A program made the position numbers and the translations under genes. A stretch of DNA of 15,012 bases from an uncultured Ellagibacter sp. (GTDB lineage: Bacteria > Actinomycetota > Coriobacteriia > Coriobacteriales > Eggerthellaceae): positions 1 to 15,012 of the forward strand of contig CAKUGU010000050.1 of the NCBI GenBank assembly GCA_934654815.1, in the 5' to 3' direction. The notes below the pieces were generated by a model. That model ran no database searches. It worked only from the letters and a program-made list of their open reading frames with translations, and had not been told where the DNA came from. This document shows positions 1 to 6,836 of the stretch, one piece after another; position 1 is the first letter of the stretch; each line of letters opens with the position of its first letter.

Positions 1-548
1 TGTTCGCGAAGAGCAAGATGGCCACGTTCGAGCTGTACCTCATCGCCGACAAGGCCGCGCGCAAGGAGGTGAAGAACCCCTTCTACACCCTGATCGACGA
101 CGAGGAAGTGGTGGCGCGCATCTTCCGCGATTTCGGGCTCGACCCGGAAACCTCGCACATCATCTGCGGGCATGTGCCGGTGAAGGTGAAGGACGGCGAG
201 GACCCGGTGAAGTGCGGCGGGAAGGTCATCATGATCGACGGCGGGTTTGCGAAGGCCTACCAGCCCACCACGGGGATCGCCGGCTACACGCTCATCTCGA
301 ACTCGTACGGCTTCATCCTGGCTGCCCACGAACCGCTCGCCTCGACGCGCGCGGCGATCGAGAACGAGCTCGACATCCACTCGTCGCGCCATATGGTGGA
401 GTCAGTGCCGCGCCGCACGCGCGTGGCCGACACCGACACGGGCGTGGAGCTCAAGCGCGAGATCGCCGACTTGGAGCAGCTGCTCGAGGCCTACCGCACG
501 GGCGAGATCCCCGAGGCGGGCGGGACGGACATGAAGCTTCGCCAGTAA
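1..548 (+). CDS. fbp: Class III fructose-1,6-bisphosphatase, C-terminal part (5' truncated by window)
   Basis: The reading frame is open from position 3 and ends at TAA 546-548, giving 181 residues of a protein that begins outside the window. The piece matches the C-terminus of the class III (Firmicutes-type) FBPase. It carries ICGHVPVK, then a glycine-rich segment ending in IDGGFAKAYQ, then TTGIAGYTLISNSYGF, an AHEPL segment and a charged C-terminal helix ending in EAYRTGEIPEAGG. In this family the GHxPVK and DGG residues belong to the metal-dependent phosphatase core. The enzyme hydrolyses fructose-1,6-bisphosphate to fructose-6-phosphate and phosphate in the cytoplasm, the committed step of gluconeogenesis. 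The ATG at 18 is internal, because the codons before it (FAKSK) continue the family sequence. The gene converges on the UvrA-like gene with an 84-bp gap. That gap holds two 12-bp GC palindromes but no T-tract, so I do not call a terminator. Confidence 0.93.
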   Translation, partial: FAKSKMATFELYLIADKAARKEVKNPFYTLIDDEEVVARIFRDFGLDPETSHIICGHVPVKVKDGEDPVKCGGKVIMIDGGFAKAYQPTTGIAGYTLISNSYGFILAAHEPLASTRAAIENELDIHSSRHMVESVPRRTRVADTDTGVELKREIADLEQLLEAYRTGEIPEAGGTDMKLRQ

Positions 549-632
549 CGCTTGCGTGCCGATCCGCTCTCGCCGGAACGGACGCGCGTCCCGGCTGCGC
601 CTGGCGGGTCGCAAGCGCGGGCGCCCGCCGCG

Positions 633-3155
633 CTAGAGGTAGCGCCCTGTGACGCTTTCGGGACATGCCGCCACCTCTTCGGGCGTGCCGGCGACGACGA
701 TGCGCCCGCCGTGCGTGCCGCCGCCCGGCCCCATGTCGATGAGGTAGTCGGCGTTCCTCACGACGTCGAGGTCGTGCTCGATCACGACGACGGTGGCGCC
801 CGCGTCGACCAGGCGGCCGAACACGCCGAGCAGCACCACGACATCGAGCGGGTGGAGACCGATCGTCGGCTCGTCGAACACGAAGACGGCGTCTTTCTGG
901 GTGCGCCCCATCTCGCTCGCGAGCTTCAGCCGCTGCGCCTCGCCTCCCGAAAGCGCGGGCGTCGGCTCGCCGAGGGCGAGATACCCTAGCCCCAAATCGT
1001 GCAGCGTCTCCAGGCGCGCGCACGTCTTCTTCAACCCGAGCGCGGCATCGAGGGCCTCGTCGACGCTCATGGCCATGACCTGCGGCAAGGAAAGCTCGGC
1101 ACCGCCCGGGGCGCGTCGCCGCATCTCGTTCGCGCGCGCGGCGTAGCGCGTGCCCCGGCAGTCGGGGCATTCCACTTCCACATCGGGGAGGAACTGCACG
1201 TCGAGCGATATCGTTCCCGTGCCGTCGCAGGTGGGGCAGCGAAGGCTTCCGGTGTTGTAGGAGAAATCGCCCGCCTTGAGGCCCGCCTCGCGCGCGGCGT
1301 CGGTCCGCGCCCAAGCGCGGCGCAGATCGTCATGGATGTTCGCGTACGTCGCCACCGTCGAGCGCACGTTCGCGCCGATGGGCGTGGCGTCGATGAGGTT
1401 CACGCGCGCTGTGCCCTCGGCGTCGATGGCCCTCACCGAGGCGGGCAGCGCCGTTTCCGCGGCGTGCGCCTTGAGGGCGGGCACGAGTGCCTCGAGGACG
1501 AGGGTGGTCTTCCCCGACCCCGAAACGCCCGTCACCGCGGTGAGCCGCCCGCGCGGTATGTCGACCGCAAGCGGCGCCACCGTGTGGATCGCGTTCGTCT
1601 CCAGGTGGATCGATCCTTGGGCGAACAGCTCGCCGTGCTCGAGACGCGGGCGGATCAGGTGCAGCTGCCCGCCGTGCGCGCGGCCCGTGCCCGCTTCCTG
1701 CGTGTGCTCTCGTGCCAAAAACGGCGCGATCAGGCTTCCGCTTGCGCGCTCTACCTGGGAAACCGTCCCCTCGGCGACGACGCGGCCGCCGGTCGCTCCC
1801 GCTTTCGGGCCCATTTCCACGAGATGGTCGCAGGCGGCGAGCACGCGTGTGTCGTGGTCGACCACGACGACGGTGTTGCCATCGTCGGTGAGGTCGCGCA
1901 TGACGGCGAGCAGCCCGTCGACGTTCGCCGGGTGAAGGCCGATCGACGGCTCGTCGAGCACGTAGAGCACCCCGGTCGAGCGGTTGCGCACCACGCGCGC
2001 GAGCTGAACGCGCTGCCGCTCCCCGGTCGAGAGCGTGGAGCCGGCGCGGTCGAGCGTGAGGTAGTCGAGCCCCAGGTCGATAAGGCGGCGCGCTGTCGCC
2101 AGAAACGACTCGCAGATGCTTTCCGCCATCGGGCGCATCTCGGGCGCGAGCGATTCGGGCACGCGACGGACCCACGCGACGGCGTCGCCGAGCGTGAGCG
2201 CCGTGGCGTCTGCCAGGCTCTTGCCGGCGATACGCGGGGCGCGGGCGGCGGCGGAAAGACGCGTGCCGCCGCAGTCGGGGCAGGGGCGCTCGCGCAGGTA
2301 CTTCGCCACGCGCTTGAGCGCTTTGTCGTCCTTCGCCTTCGAAAGCGCGTTCTCCACCGTGCGCACCGCGTTGTAGTAGGTGAAGTCGAGCTCGGCGAAG
2401 TTGTCGCCTTTCTTCGCGCGGTACAGGATGTGGCGCTTCTCGGCCGGCCCGTCGAACACGATATCGCGCTCTTCCTCGGTGAGCTGGCAAAACGGCACGT
2501 CGGTGCGTACGCCCATCGCGCCGCACACCTGCTTCATGAGGTCCCACATAAGCGAGCCCCACACGACGACCGCGCCGTCGTCGATGGATTTCGACTCGTC
2601 GGGCACGAGCGTTTCGCGGTCGACCTCGCGCACCGTGCCCGTGCCCGAGCAGGTCGCGCACGCCCCGCCGCTGTTGAAGGCGAGGTCCTCCGCGGCGGGC
2701 GCATAGAACGTCCGCCCGCACGAGGGGCAGGTAAGGGGCAGGTCGGCCGCCACGTTGAGCGACGGGGCCGCATAGGCGCCGCAGTGCGGGCAGGCGTGGC
2801 TCGCGCAGCGCGAGAAGAGGAGCCTGAGGCTGTTCAAAAGCTCGCTCATCGTGCCGAACGTGGAGCGCACGCCGGGCACGGCGGGCCGTTGGTGGAGCGC
2901 GAGGGCGGCGGGCACATGGAGCACTTCGTCGACTTGCGCTCGTCCCGCCTGGGTAAGGCGCCGGCGCGTGTAGGTCGAAAGCGCCTCGAGGTAGCGCCGG
3001 GACCCTTCAGCGTACAGCACCCCCAAGGCGAGCGAGCTTTTCCCCGACCCCGACACCCCGGCGATGCCGACGAGCTTGCCAAGGGGGATGTCGACGTCGA
3101 TGCTCTTCAGGTTGTGGACGCGCGCGCCGCGCACGCTGATTGAATCGGGCTCCAT
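633..3155 (-). CDS. UvrA-like (UvrA2-type) ABC ATPase lacking the UvrB-binding domain
   Basis: This 840-residue protein has the tandem ABC architecture of UvrA. Half one has Walker A GVSGSGKS (33-40), signature LSTGE (375-379), DEPSIGLHP (401-409) and VVDHD (431-435). Half two has Walker A GVSGSGKT (543-550), the UvrA zinc finger CPTC (640-643) with CPDC (663-666), LSGGE (735-739) and DEPTIGLHP (761-769). Canonical UvrA is about 940 residues. The deficit falls where the UvrB-binding domain should lie, since RLLFSR (111-116) is followed almost directly by CPHC (122). Such proteins (UvrA2 class) occur in Actinobacteria and Deinococcus and are linked to damage tolerance or drug resistance rather than classical UvrB recruitment. 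Half one has extra CxxC pairs (122-125, 143-146, 166-169, 292-295). The start is chosen for its AAGGAG-type RBS 9 bases upstream and because homology begins here; an in-frame extension to 3350 is rejected. It is divergent from the cysteine desulfurase. Confidence 0.9.
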   Translation of the reverse strand: MEPDSISVRGARVHNLKSIDVDIPLGKLVGIAGVSGSGKSSLALGVLYAEGSRRYLEALSTYTRRRLTQAGRAQVDEVLHVPAALALHQRPAVPGVRSTFGTMSELLNSLRLLFSRCASHACPHCGAYAAPSLNVAADLPLTCPSCGRTFYAPAAEDLAFNSGGACATCSGTGTVREVDRETLVPDESKSIDDGAVVVWGSLMWDLMKQVCGAMGVRTDVPFCQLTEEERDIVFDGPAEKRHILYRAKKGDNFAELDFTYYNAVRTVENALSKAKDDKALKRVAKYLRERPCPDCGGTRLSAAARAPRIAGKSLADATALTLGDAVAWVRRVPESLAPEMRPMAESICESFLATARRLIDLGLDYLTLDRAGSTLSTGERQRVQLARVVRNRSTGVLYVLDEPSIGLHPANVDGLLAVMRDLTDDGNTVVVVDHDTRVLAACDHLVEMGPKAGATGGRVVAEGTVSQVERASGSLIAPFLAREHTQEAGTGRAHGGQLHLIRPRLEHGELFAQGSIHLETNAIHTVAPLAVDIPRGRLTAVTGVSGSGKTTLVLEALVPALKAHAAETALPASVRAIDAEGTARVNLIDATPIGANVRSTVATYANIHDDLRRAWARTDAAREAGLKAGDFSYNTGSLRCPTCDGTGTISLDVQFLPDVEVECPDCRGTRYAARANEMRRRAPGGAELSLPQVMAMSVDEALDAALGLKKTCARLETLHDLGLGYLALGEPTPALSGGEAQRLKLASEMGRTQKDAVFVFDEPTIGLHPLDVVVLLGVFGRLVDAGATVVVIEHDLDVVRNADYLIDMGPGGGTHGGRIVVAGTPEEVAACPESVTGRYL

Positions 3156-3279
3156 GTGCTTGATCTCCTTGGGGTGATTGCCTTTTTCTTCATGATACCC
3201 CACGGCGAAAGGGGCGTGCTTCCGGGCCTTGGCACCCCGCCCGCTTGCGATGAGGTGCGCTTGGGCGGGTTCGCCTACG

Positions 3280-3307
3280 CGAATGGTACCGTCAACGTTA
3301 CAATTCG
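3280..3307. promoter_or_regulatory. 28-bp interrupted palindrome, putative operator
   Basis: Two 13-bp arms, CGAATGGTACCGT and ACGTTACAATTCG, are separated by CA and match at 11 of 13 positions as an inverted repeat. The site lies between the divergent UvrA-like and cysteine desulfurase genes. It overlaps the TACAAT hexamer proposed as the -10 of the latter, the position expected of a repressor or MerR-type activator site. No dedicated regulator gene is adjacent. The binding protein is unknown. Confidence 0.45.
3299..3304 (+). promoter_or_regulatory. Putative -10 box of the cysteine desulfurase gene
   Basis: TACAAT (five of six matches to TATAAT) sits 33 bases before the ATG, which leaves a leader of about 27 bases carrying the AAGGAG at 3325-3330. 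No good -35 hexamer lies 16-18 bp upstream (TACGCG at 17 bp), so the promoter may need an activator. That would fit the palindrome in which the box is embedded. Confidence 0.4.
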
Positions 3308-3337
3308 GGCAGGAAGAGATTCGCAAGGAGCACGACG

Positions 3338-4540
3338 ATGGACGGCGCAATGGAACGACCCCCTATCGAAACATATCTCGACAACGCGGCGACGACGCGC
3401 ACGCGGCCCGAGGCCGTCGAGCGCATGAATGAGGTCATGCGCGACGCATGGGGCAACCCCTCGTCGGTCCACGCGGAGGGCAGGCGCGCGAAGGCCGTGC
3501 TCGAGGGGAGCCGCGAGGTTGTGGCCCGTGCGCTCGGCGTCGACGCGCACGAGGTCTACTTCACGTCGGGCGCCACCGAGTCGAACAACCTGGCTGTTCG
3601 CGGCACCTGCTCGGCGCGCAGCGACGCGCCGGGGCAGATCGTCACCTCCACGCTCGAACACGCGTCGGTCACGCGCAGCGTGCGCGGCATGCGCCGCGAA
3701 GGCGGGTGGAAGGTGTCCTACATCGACGCCATCGGGGGGAAGCTCGACCTCGACCAGCTCAAAGGCGCGCTTGCCGACACGCCGACCACGCTCATCACCA
3801 TCATGAACGTGCAGAACGAGGTGGGCTACATCTTCCCCTCGGTCGAGGTCGGGCGCATCCGCGACGAGCTCGCCCCGGACGCGGTCTATCACGTCGACGC
3901 GACGCAGGCGTTCGGCAAGCTTCCCGTGAACCCGCGTGAATGGCGCGCCGATCTCGTCTCCGTGGCGTCCCACAAAATCGGCGGGCCGCGCGGTATCGGC
4001 GCGCTCTACGTTCGCGAGGGGCTTACGATGCACACGAACGCTTTCGGCGGCGGGCAGGAGGGCGGCCTGCGCTCGGGCACCGAGCCGGTGTTTCTGGCGG
4101 CGGGGTTCGCGCGCGCCGCCGAGCTCGCGATGCAGGAACGCGAGCAGACGTTTTCCCACGTGAAGAGGCTGAACGAGCGCGCGAGAAGGGCGCTTGGCGA
4201 AGCCGTTCCCGACATCATCGTGAACTCTCCCGTCGACGCGTCGCCCTTCATCCTGAGCGTAAGCGTGCCCGGTGTGCGCAACGCGAAGTCGGTCGCATAT
4301 CTGAGCGATAGGGGCGTCTACGTGTCGCGCGCCTCGGCGTGCGAGTCGAACCACGAGCACATCGCGGCCGGCACGTGGCGCAAGAAGCACCCGCTGTCGC
4401 TCCAGGCGGCGGGCATCCCCCTCAAGCAGGGCAACACCACCCTGCGCGCGAGCTTCTGCGCGACCACGACGGAGGCGGACGTCGATCGGTTCGTCGACGT
4501 GCTCGCCGCCTGCGTGCGCGAGGTGCGCGAAGGGAAGTAG
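3338..4540 (+). CDS. Cysteine desulfurase, class V aminotransferase (NifS/IscS-like)
   Basis: This 400-residue PLP enzyme takes sulfur from L-cysteine as a protein-bound persulfide for Fe-S clusters, thiolated tRNA or cofactors. Visible landmarks are YLDNAATT (13-20), GNPSSVHAEGRRA (39-51), TSGATESNN (76-84), the PLP-stacking histidine in LEHAS (H108), HVDATQ (185-190) and the PLP lysine in SHKIGGPRG (K213). RSGTEP (245-250) follows, and the persulfide cysteine is in SRASACESN (C335). The loop after C335 (NHEH..., then WRKKHP at 347-352) differs from the IscS SACTSASLEPS pattern, so the sulfur acceptor may differ. The start ATG has AAGGAG 7 bases upstream; a second ATG at codon 5 has no better signal. 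No IscU/SufU scaffold, ThiI or MnmA gene is adjacent in the window, so the acceptor cannot be assigned. It converges on ldh with only 21 bp between stops. Confidence 0.92.
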   Translation: MDGAMERPPIETYLDNAATTRTRPEAVERMNEVMRDAWGNPSSVHAEGRRAKAVLEGSREVVARALGVDAHEVYFTSGATESNNLAVRGTCSARSDAPGQIVTSTLEHASVTRSVRGMRREGGWKVSYIDAIGGKLDLDQLKGALADTPTTLITIMNVQNEVGYIFPSVEVGRIRDELAPDAVYHVDATQAFGKLPVNPREWRADLVSVASHKIGGPRGIGALYVREGLTMHTNAFGGGQEGGLRSGTEPVFLAAGFARAAELAMQEREQTFSHVKRLNERARRALGEAVPDIIVNSPVDASPFILSVSVPGVRNAKSVAYLSDRGVYVSRASACESNHEHIAAGTWRKKHPLSLQAAGIPLKQGNTTLRASFCATTTEADVDRFVDVLAACVREVREGK

Positions 4541-4561
4541 CGCGCTGCGCGGGCCGCTCGC

Positions 4562-5551
4562 TTACAGGTCGAGCTTGTCGATGACGTCCTTCAGCACCGC
4601 GGCCGATTCGCGCAACCGCGCCTGCTCGTCGTCGGAGAACGGCGCGGGCACCTTGTACTCGATGCCGCCGGCGCCCACGACCGCGGGCATGGAAAGCGCG
4701 ATGTCGGAAATGCCGTATTCGCCCTCCATCAGGTTCGACACGGGCAGGATGGGCTTCTCGTCGCGCACGATGGCCTCGCAGATACGCTTCACCGACATCG
4801 CGATGCCGAAGTAGGTGGCGTGCTTCTTCTCGATGATCTCGTACGCGGCGTTCTTCACGTCGCGCTCCAGGCGTTCCATCACCTCGGGGCTGTGCTCGCG
4901 CCCGCGCAACTTGCTGAACACGTCGATGGGGATGCCCGACACGTTCGCCAGGCTCCAGATGGCGATCTCGCTGTCGCCGTGCTCGCCGACGATGCGCGCG
5001 TGCACGTTGCGCGGGTCGACGCCCAAATGCTCGCCGAGCACGTACTTGAAGCGAGCGGTGTCGAGCACGGTGCCCGACCCGATCACGCGGTGGGAGGGAA
5101 GACCTGAGAGTTTCAGCGCGACGTAGGTGAGGATGTCGACGGGATTCGACACCACGAGTAGGATGCCGTCGAACCCGCCCGCCATGATCTGGGGAACGAT
5201 CGACTTGAAGATGTTGACGTTCTTGCTGACCAGGTCGAGGCGCGTCTCGCCTGGTTTTTGGTTCGCACCCGCCGTGATGATGACGATTCCCGCGTCGGCG
5301 AGGTCGGCGTAATCGCCCGCGTAGATGTTCGCGGGGCTTGCGAGCGGCATGCCGTGCGCGATGTCGAGTGCCTCGCCCTCCGCGCGGTTGCGGTCGACAT
5401 CGATCATCACCATTTCCGAGAACAGCCCGCTCTGCATGAGCGCGAAGGCGGAGGCCGACCCCACGAACCCGCACCCGACGATGCCGACCTTGCGGAAGTT
5501 GGAGGGGTTTACGGGCGCTTCGGGCGCGCTTGCGGTGTTCGCTTCGGGCAT
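4562..5551 (-). CDS. ldh: L-lactate dehydrogenase (NAD-dependent)
   Basis: This 329-residue cytoplasmic enzyme interconverts pyruvate and L-lactate with NADH/NAD. It has the Rossmann motif GCGFVG (26-31) and the NAD-ribose aspartate D51. The substrate loop AGANQKPGETR (95-104) has Q98 at the specificity position, where malate dehydrogenases carry Arg, together with R104. VLDTARFK (162-169) supplies D164 and R167, and GEHGDS (189-194) holds the catalytic H191. Length and motifs are normal for the family apart from about 18 extra alanine- and proline-rich N-terminal residues. The start is the ATG preceded by GAAAGGAT; the 31 in-frame codons upstream lack homology. It lies 44 bp downstream of the PNPOx-like gene in the same direction with no obvious promoter or terminator between, so co-transcription from the riboflavin-transport operon is possible. 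No allosteric site can be judged from the sequence. Confidence 0.94.
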   Translation of the reverse strand: MPEANTASAPEAPVNPSNFRKVGIVGCGFVGSASAFALMQSGLFSEMVMIDVDRNRAEGEALDIAHGMPLASPANIYAGDYADLADAGIVIITAGANQKPGETRLDLVSKNVNIFKSIVPQIMAGGFDGILLVVSNPVDILTYVALKLSGLPSHRVIGSGTVLDTARFKYVLGEHLGVDPRNVHARIVGEHGDSEIAIWSLANVSGIPIDVFSKLRGREHSPEVMERLERDVKNAAYEIIEKKHATYFGIAMSVKRICEAIVRDEKPILPVSNLMEGEYGISDIALSMPAVVGAGGIEYKVPAPFSDDEQARLRESAAVLKDVIDKLDL

Positions 5552-5595
5552 GGTGATCCTTTCGTTGCTGATGAGGACTCTATTCTGCCACAAAA

Positions 5596-6012
5596 TCAGG
5601 CGTCGAGGCCGATGGGCTCCCATTCCTCGTGGTTGCAGATCCACGCCTTCGGCTCTTCGACGCTGAAGAAGGTGAGGGTGGGGTCGCGTGGCCCGTCATA
5701 GGTCTCGCCCAAGCCCGACAGGTGCGCGAAGCCGGCGTAGCGGATATCGTCGTTCACCTGGTCGTTGAGGCCAGCGCGCCCGCGCAGGATGAGCCAGCCG
5801 TGTCCCGGCCACCAGGCGGTCGCCTCGAACCGGGGGTTCTGACAGAGCTCCTCCCAGACGTCTTTCGTGGTCGCCGTGCAGAACCAGATCTTGCCGTCCT
5901 GCTCGGCAGCGAAGCTGAACGGGCGCACGTGCGGCTGGCCGTCGACGCTCGTGGCGAGGTACCACGCGGGGACGGAAGTGAGGTACTGCAGGACTTTCTC
6001 GATTCCGGTCAT
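5596..6012 (-). CDS. Pyridoxamine 5'-phosphate oxidase-family (FMN-binding split-barrel) protein
   Basis: This is a 138-residue single-domain protein of the PNPOx-like split beta-barrel type. The N-terminal segment VPAWYLATSVDGQPHVRPFSFA (14-35), then KIWFCTATTKDVWEELCQNPRFEAT (41-65) and a WLILRGRAGL strand (73-82), follow the pattern of small PNPOx-fold flavoproteins. These typically bind FMN, or sometimes F420 or haem, as homodimers. It is too short to be a genuine PdxH and the substrate is unknown. The start has GAAAGGAG 8 bases upstream; the much longer in-frame extension across ecfT is rejected. The stop of ecfT is 23 bp upstream, so this gene probably belongs to the FMN-riboswitch operon. 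That context supports a flavin ligand but does not prove it. Confidence 0.85.
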   Translation of the reverse strand: MTGIEKVLQYLTSVPAWYLATSVDGQPHVRPFSFAAEQDGKIWFCTATTKDVWEELCQNPRFEATAWWPGHGWLILRGRAGLNDQVNDDIRYAGFAHLSGLGETYDGPRDPTLTFFSVEEPKAWICNHEEWEPIGLDA

Positions 6013-6035
6013 AGGTAGGCTCCTTTCGATTTGGG

Positions 6036-6836
6036 CTAGAAGAGCACGTCGACGGCGGCGACGCAGACGGCGAGCGCCGCGACGGCAAGGGTCGCTTGCG
6101 CGTCGCGGGCGGAAAACGCGAGCGGATGCAGGCGCGTGCGGCCGACGTCGCCGTGGTAGCAGCGCGCGTCCATCGCCTCCGAAAGCGTCTCCGCATGGCG
6201 GAACACGCTTGTGAACAGGGGAATCACCAGGGCGGAAAGCGTTTGTACGCCATGAAGGGGGCTTGTGGCGAGCGCGGCGCCGCGGCTGAGCTGCGCCTGG
6301 CGGATGGTGGAGAGCTCGCTCGCGAACTGTGGCATGAACCGCAGCGCGATCCCCATGATCATGCCGATCTCGTGCGCGGGCACGCCGATGCGCGCAAGCG
6401 AGGAGAGCAGCCGCTCGAACGCCTCGGTCAGATCGAGCGTCATGGTGGTGAGCGTGACGAGGCTCATGCCGCACATCATGAGGAGAAGCCGACTCGCGAT
6501 GAGGGCGCATGCGCACACACCCTGCTCGCTTATCTGCAAGAACCCGACGCTCAGGTAGACGGCGCCCCCTTGCACGGTGAACAGGTTCATGATCGACGCG
6601 ACGACGACGATGAACAGGAGCGGCGCAAGGGAGCGCGCCGCCTTGCGCACCGGGATGCGGGCGAGCGCGTAGGCGGCCACGACGAACAGCGCCACGGGGA
6701 CGAGCGCCCAGAACGTGCGCGCGTTCAGCGTGATGACGACGAACGCGACGCCGAGGAGGAGCTTCGCGCGCGCATCGAGTTTGTGGATGGGGCTTTCTCC
6801 GGCGACGTAGCTCCCGAACGAGATCTTCGTGCTCAT
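6036..6836 (-). CDS. ecfT: ECF transporter transmembrane component EcfT
   Basis: This 266-residue integral membrane protein couples ATP hydrolysis by the EcfA ATPases to substrate movement through the S component. Hydrophobic segments lie at about 26-60, 68-86, 105-130 and 245-264. The cytoplasmic coupling helices are recognisable around ALRFMPQFASELSTIRQAQLSRG (164-186) and AMDARCYHG (221-229). In the family the coupling motifs are usually two Ala-Arg-Gly triplets. Here they read S-R-G (184-186) and A-R-C (224-226), so both arginines are kept but each motif has one substitution. Its ATG overlaps the stop of the upstream ATPase gene by four bases (ATGA, 6833-6836), and GGAGGA lies 7 bases upstream, so translation is probably coupled. 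It acts with the fused ATPase and RibU encoded just upstream. Confidence 0.9.
   Translation of the reverse strand: MSTKISFGSYVAGESPIHKLDARAKLLLGVAFVVITLNARTFWALVPVALFVVAAYALARIPVRKAARSLAPLLFIVVVASIMNLFTVQGGAVYLSVGFLQISEQGVCACALIASRLLLMMCGMSLVTLTTMTLDLTEAFERLLSSLARIGVPAHEIGMIMGIALRFMPQFASELSTIRQAQLSRGAALATSPLHGVQTLSALVIPLFTSVFRHAETLSEAMDARCYHGDVGRTRLHPLAFSARDAQATLAVAALAVCVAAVDVLF

Noticed and set aside
549..632. Terminator between fbp and the UvrA-like gene
   Set aside because: Two 12-bp palindromes (GGACGCGCGTCC and GCGGGCGCCCGC) could form short hairpins, but neither is followed by a T-run on either strand.
999..3143. A 714-codon open frame on the plus strand opposite the UvrA-like gene
   Set aside because: It has Arg/His/Ala-rich low-complexity composition, no domain and no RBS. 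It mirrors the GC-rich codon pattern of the real gene on the other strand.
3156..3350. N-terminal extension of the UvrA-like protein by 65 codons
   Set aside because: The UvrA homology and a good RBS place the start at 3155. The upstream codons overlap the divergent regulatory region and the start of the cysteine desulfurase.
4562..5551. Malate dehydrogenase instead of lactate dehydrogenase
   Set aside because: The specificity loop reads NQKPGETR with Gln at the key position, whereas malate dehydrogenases have Arg there.
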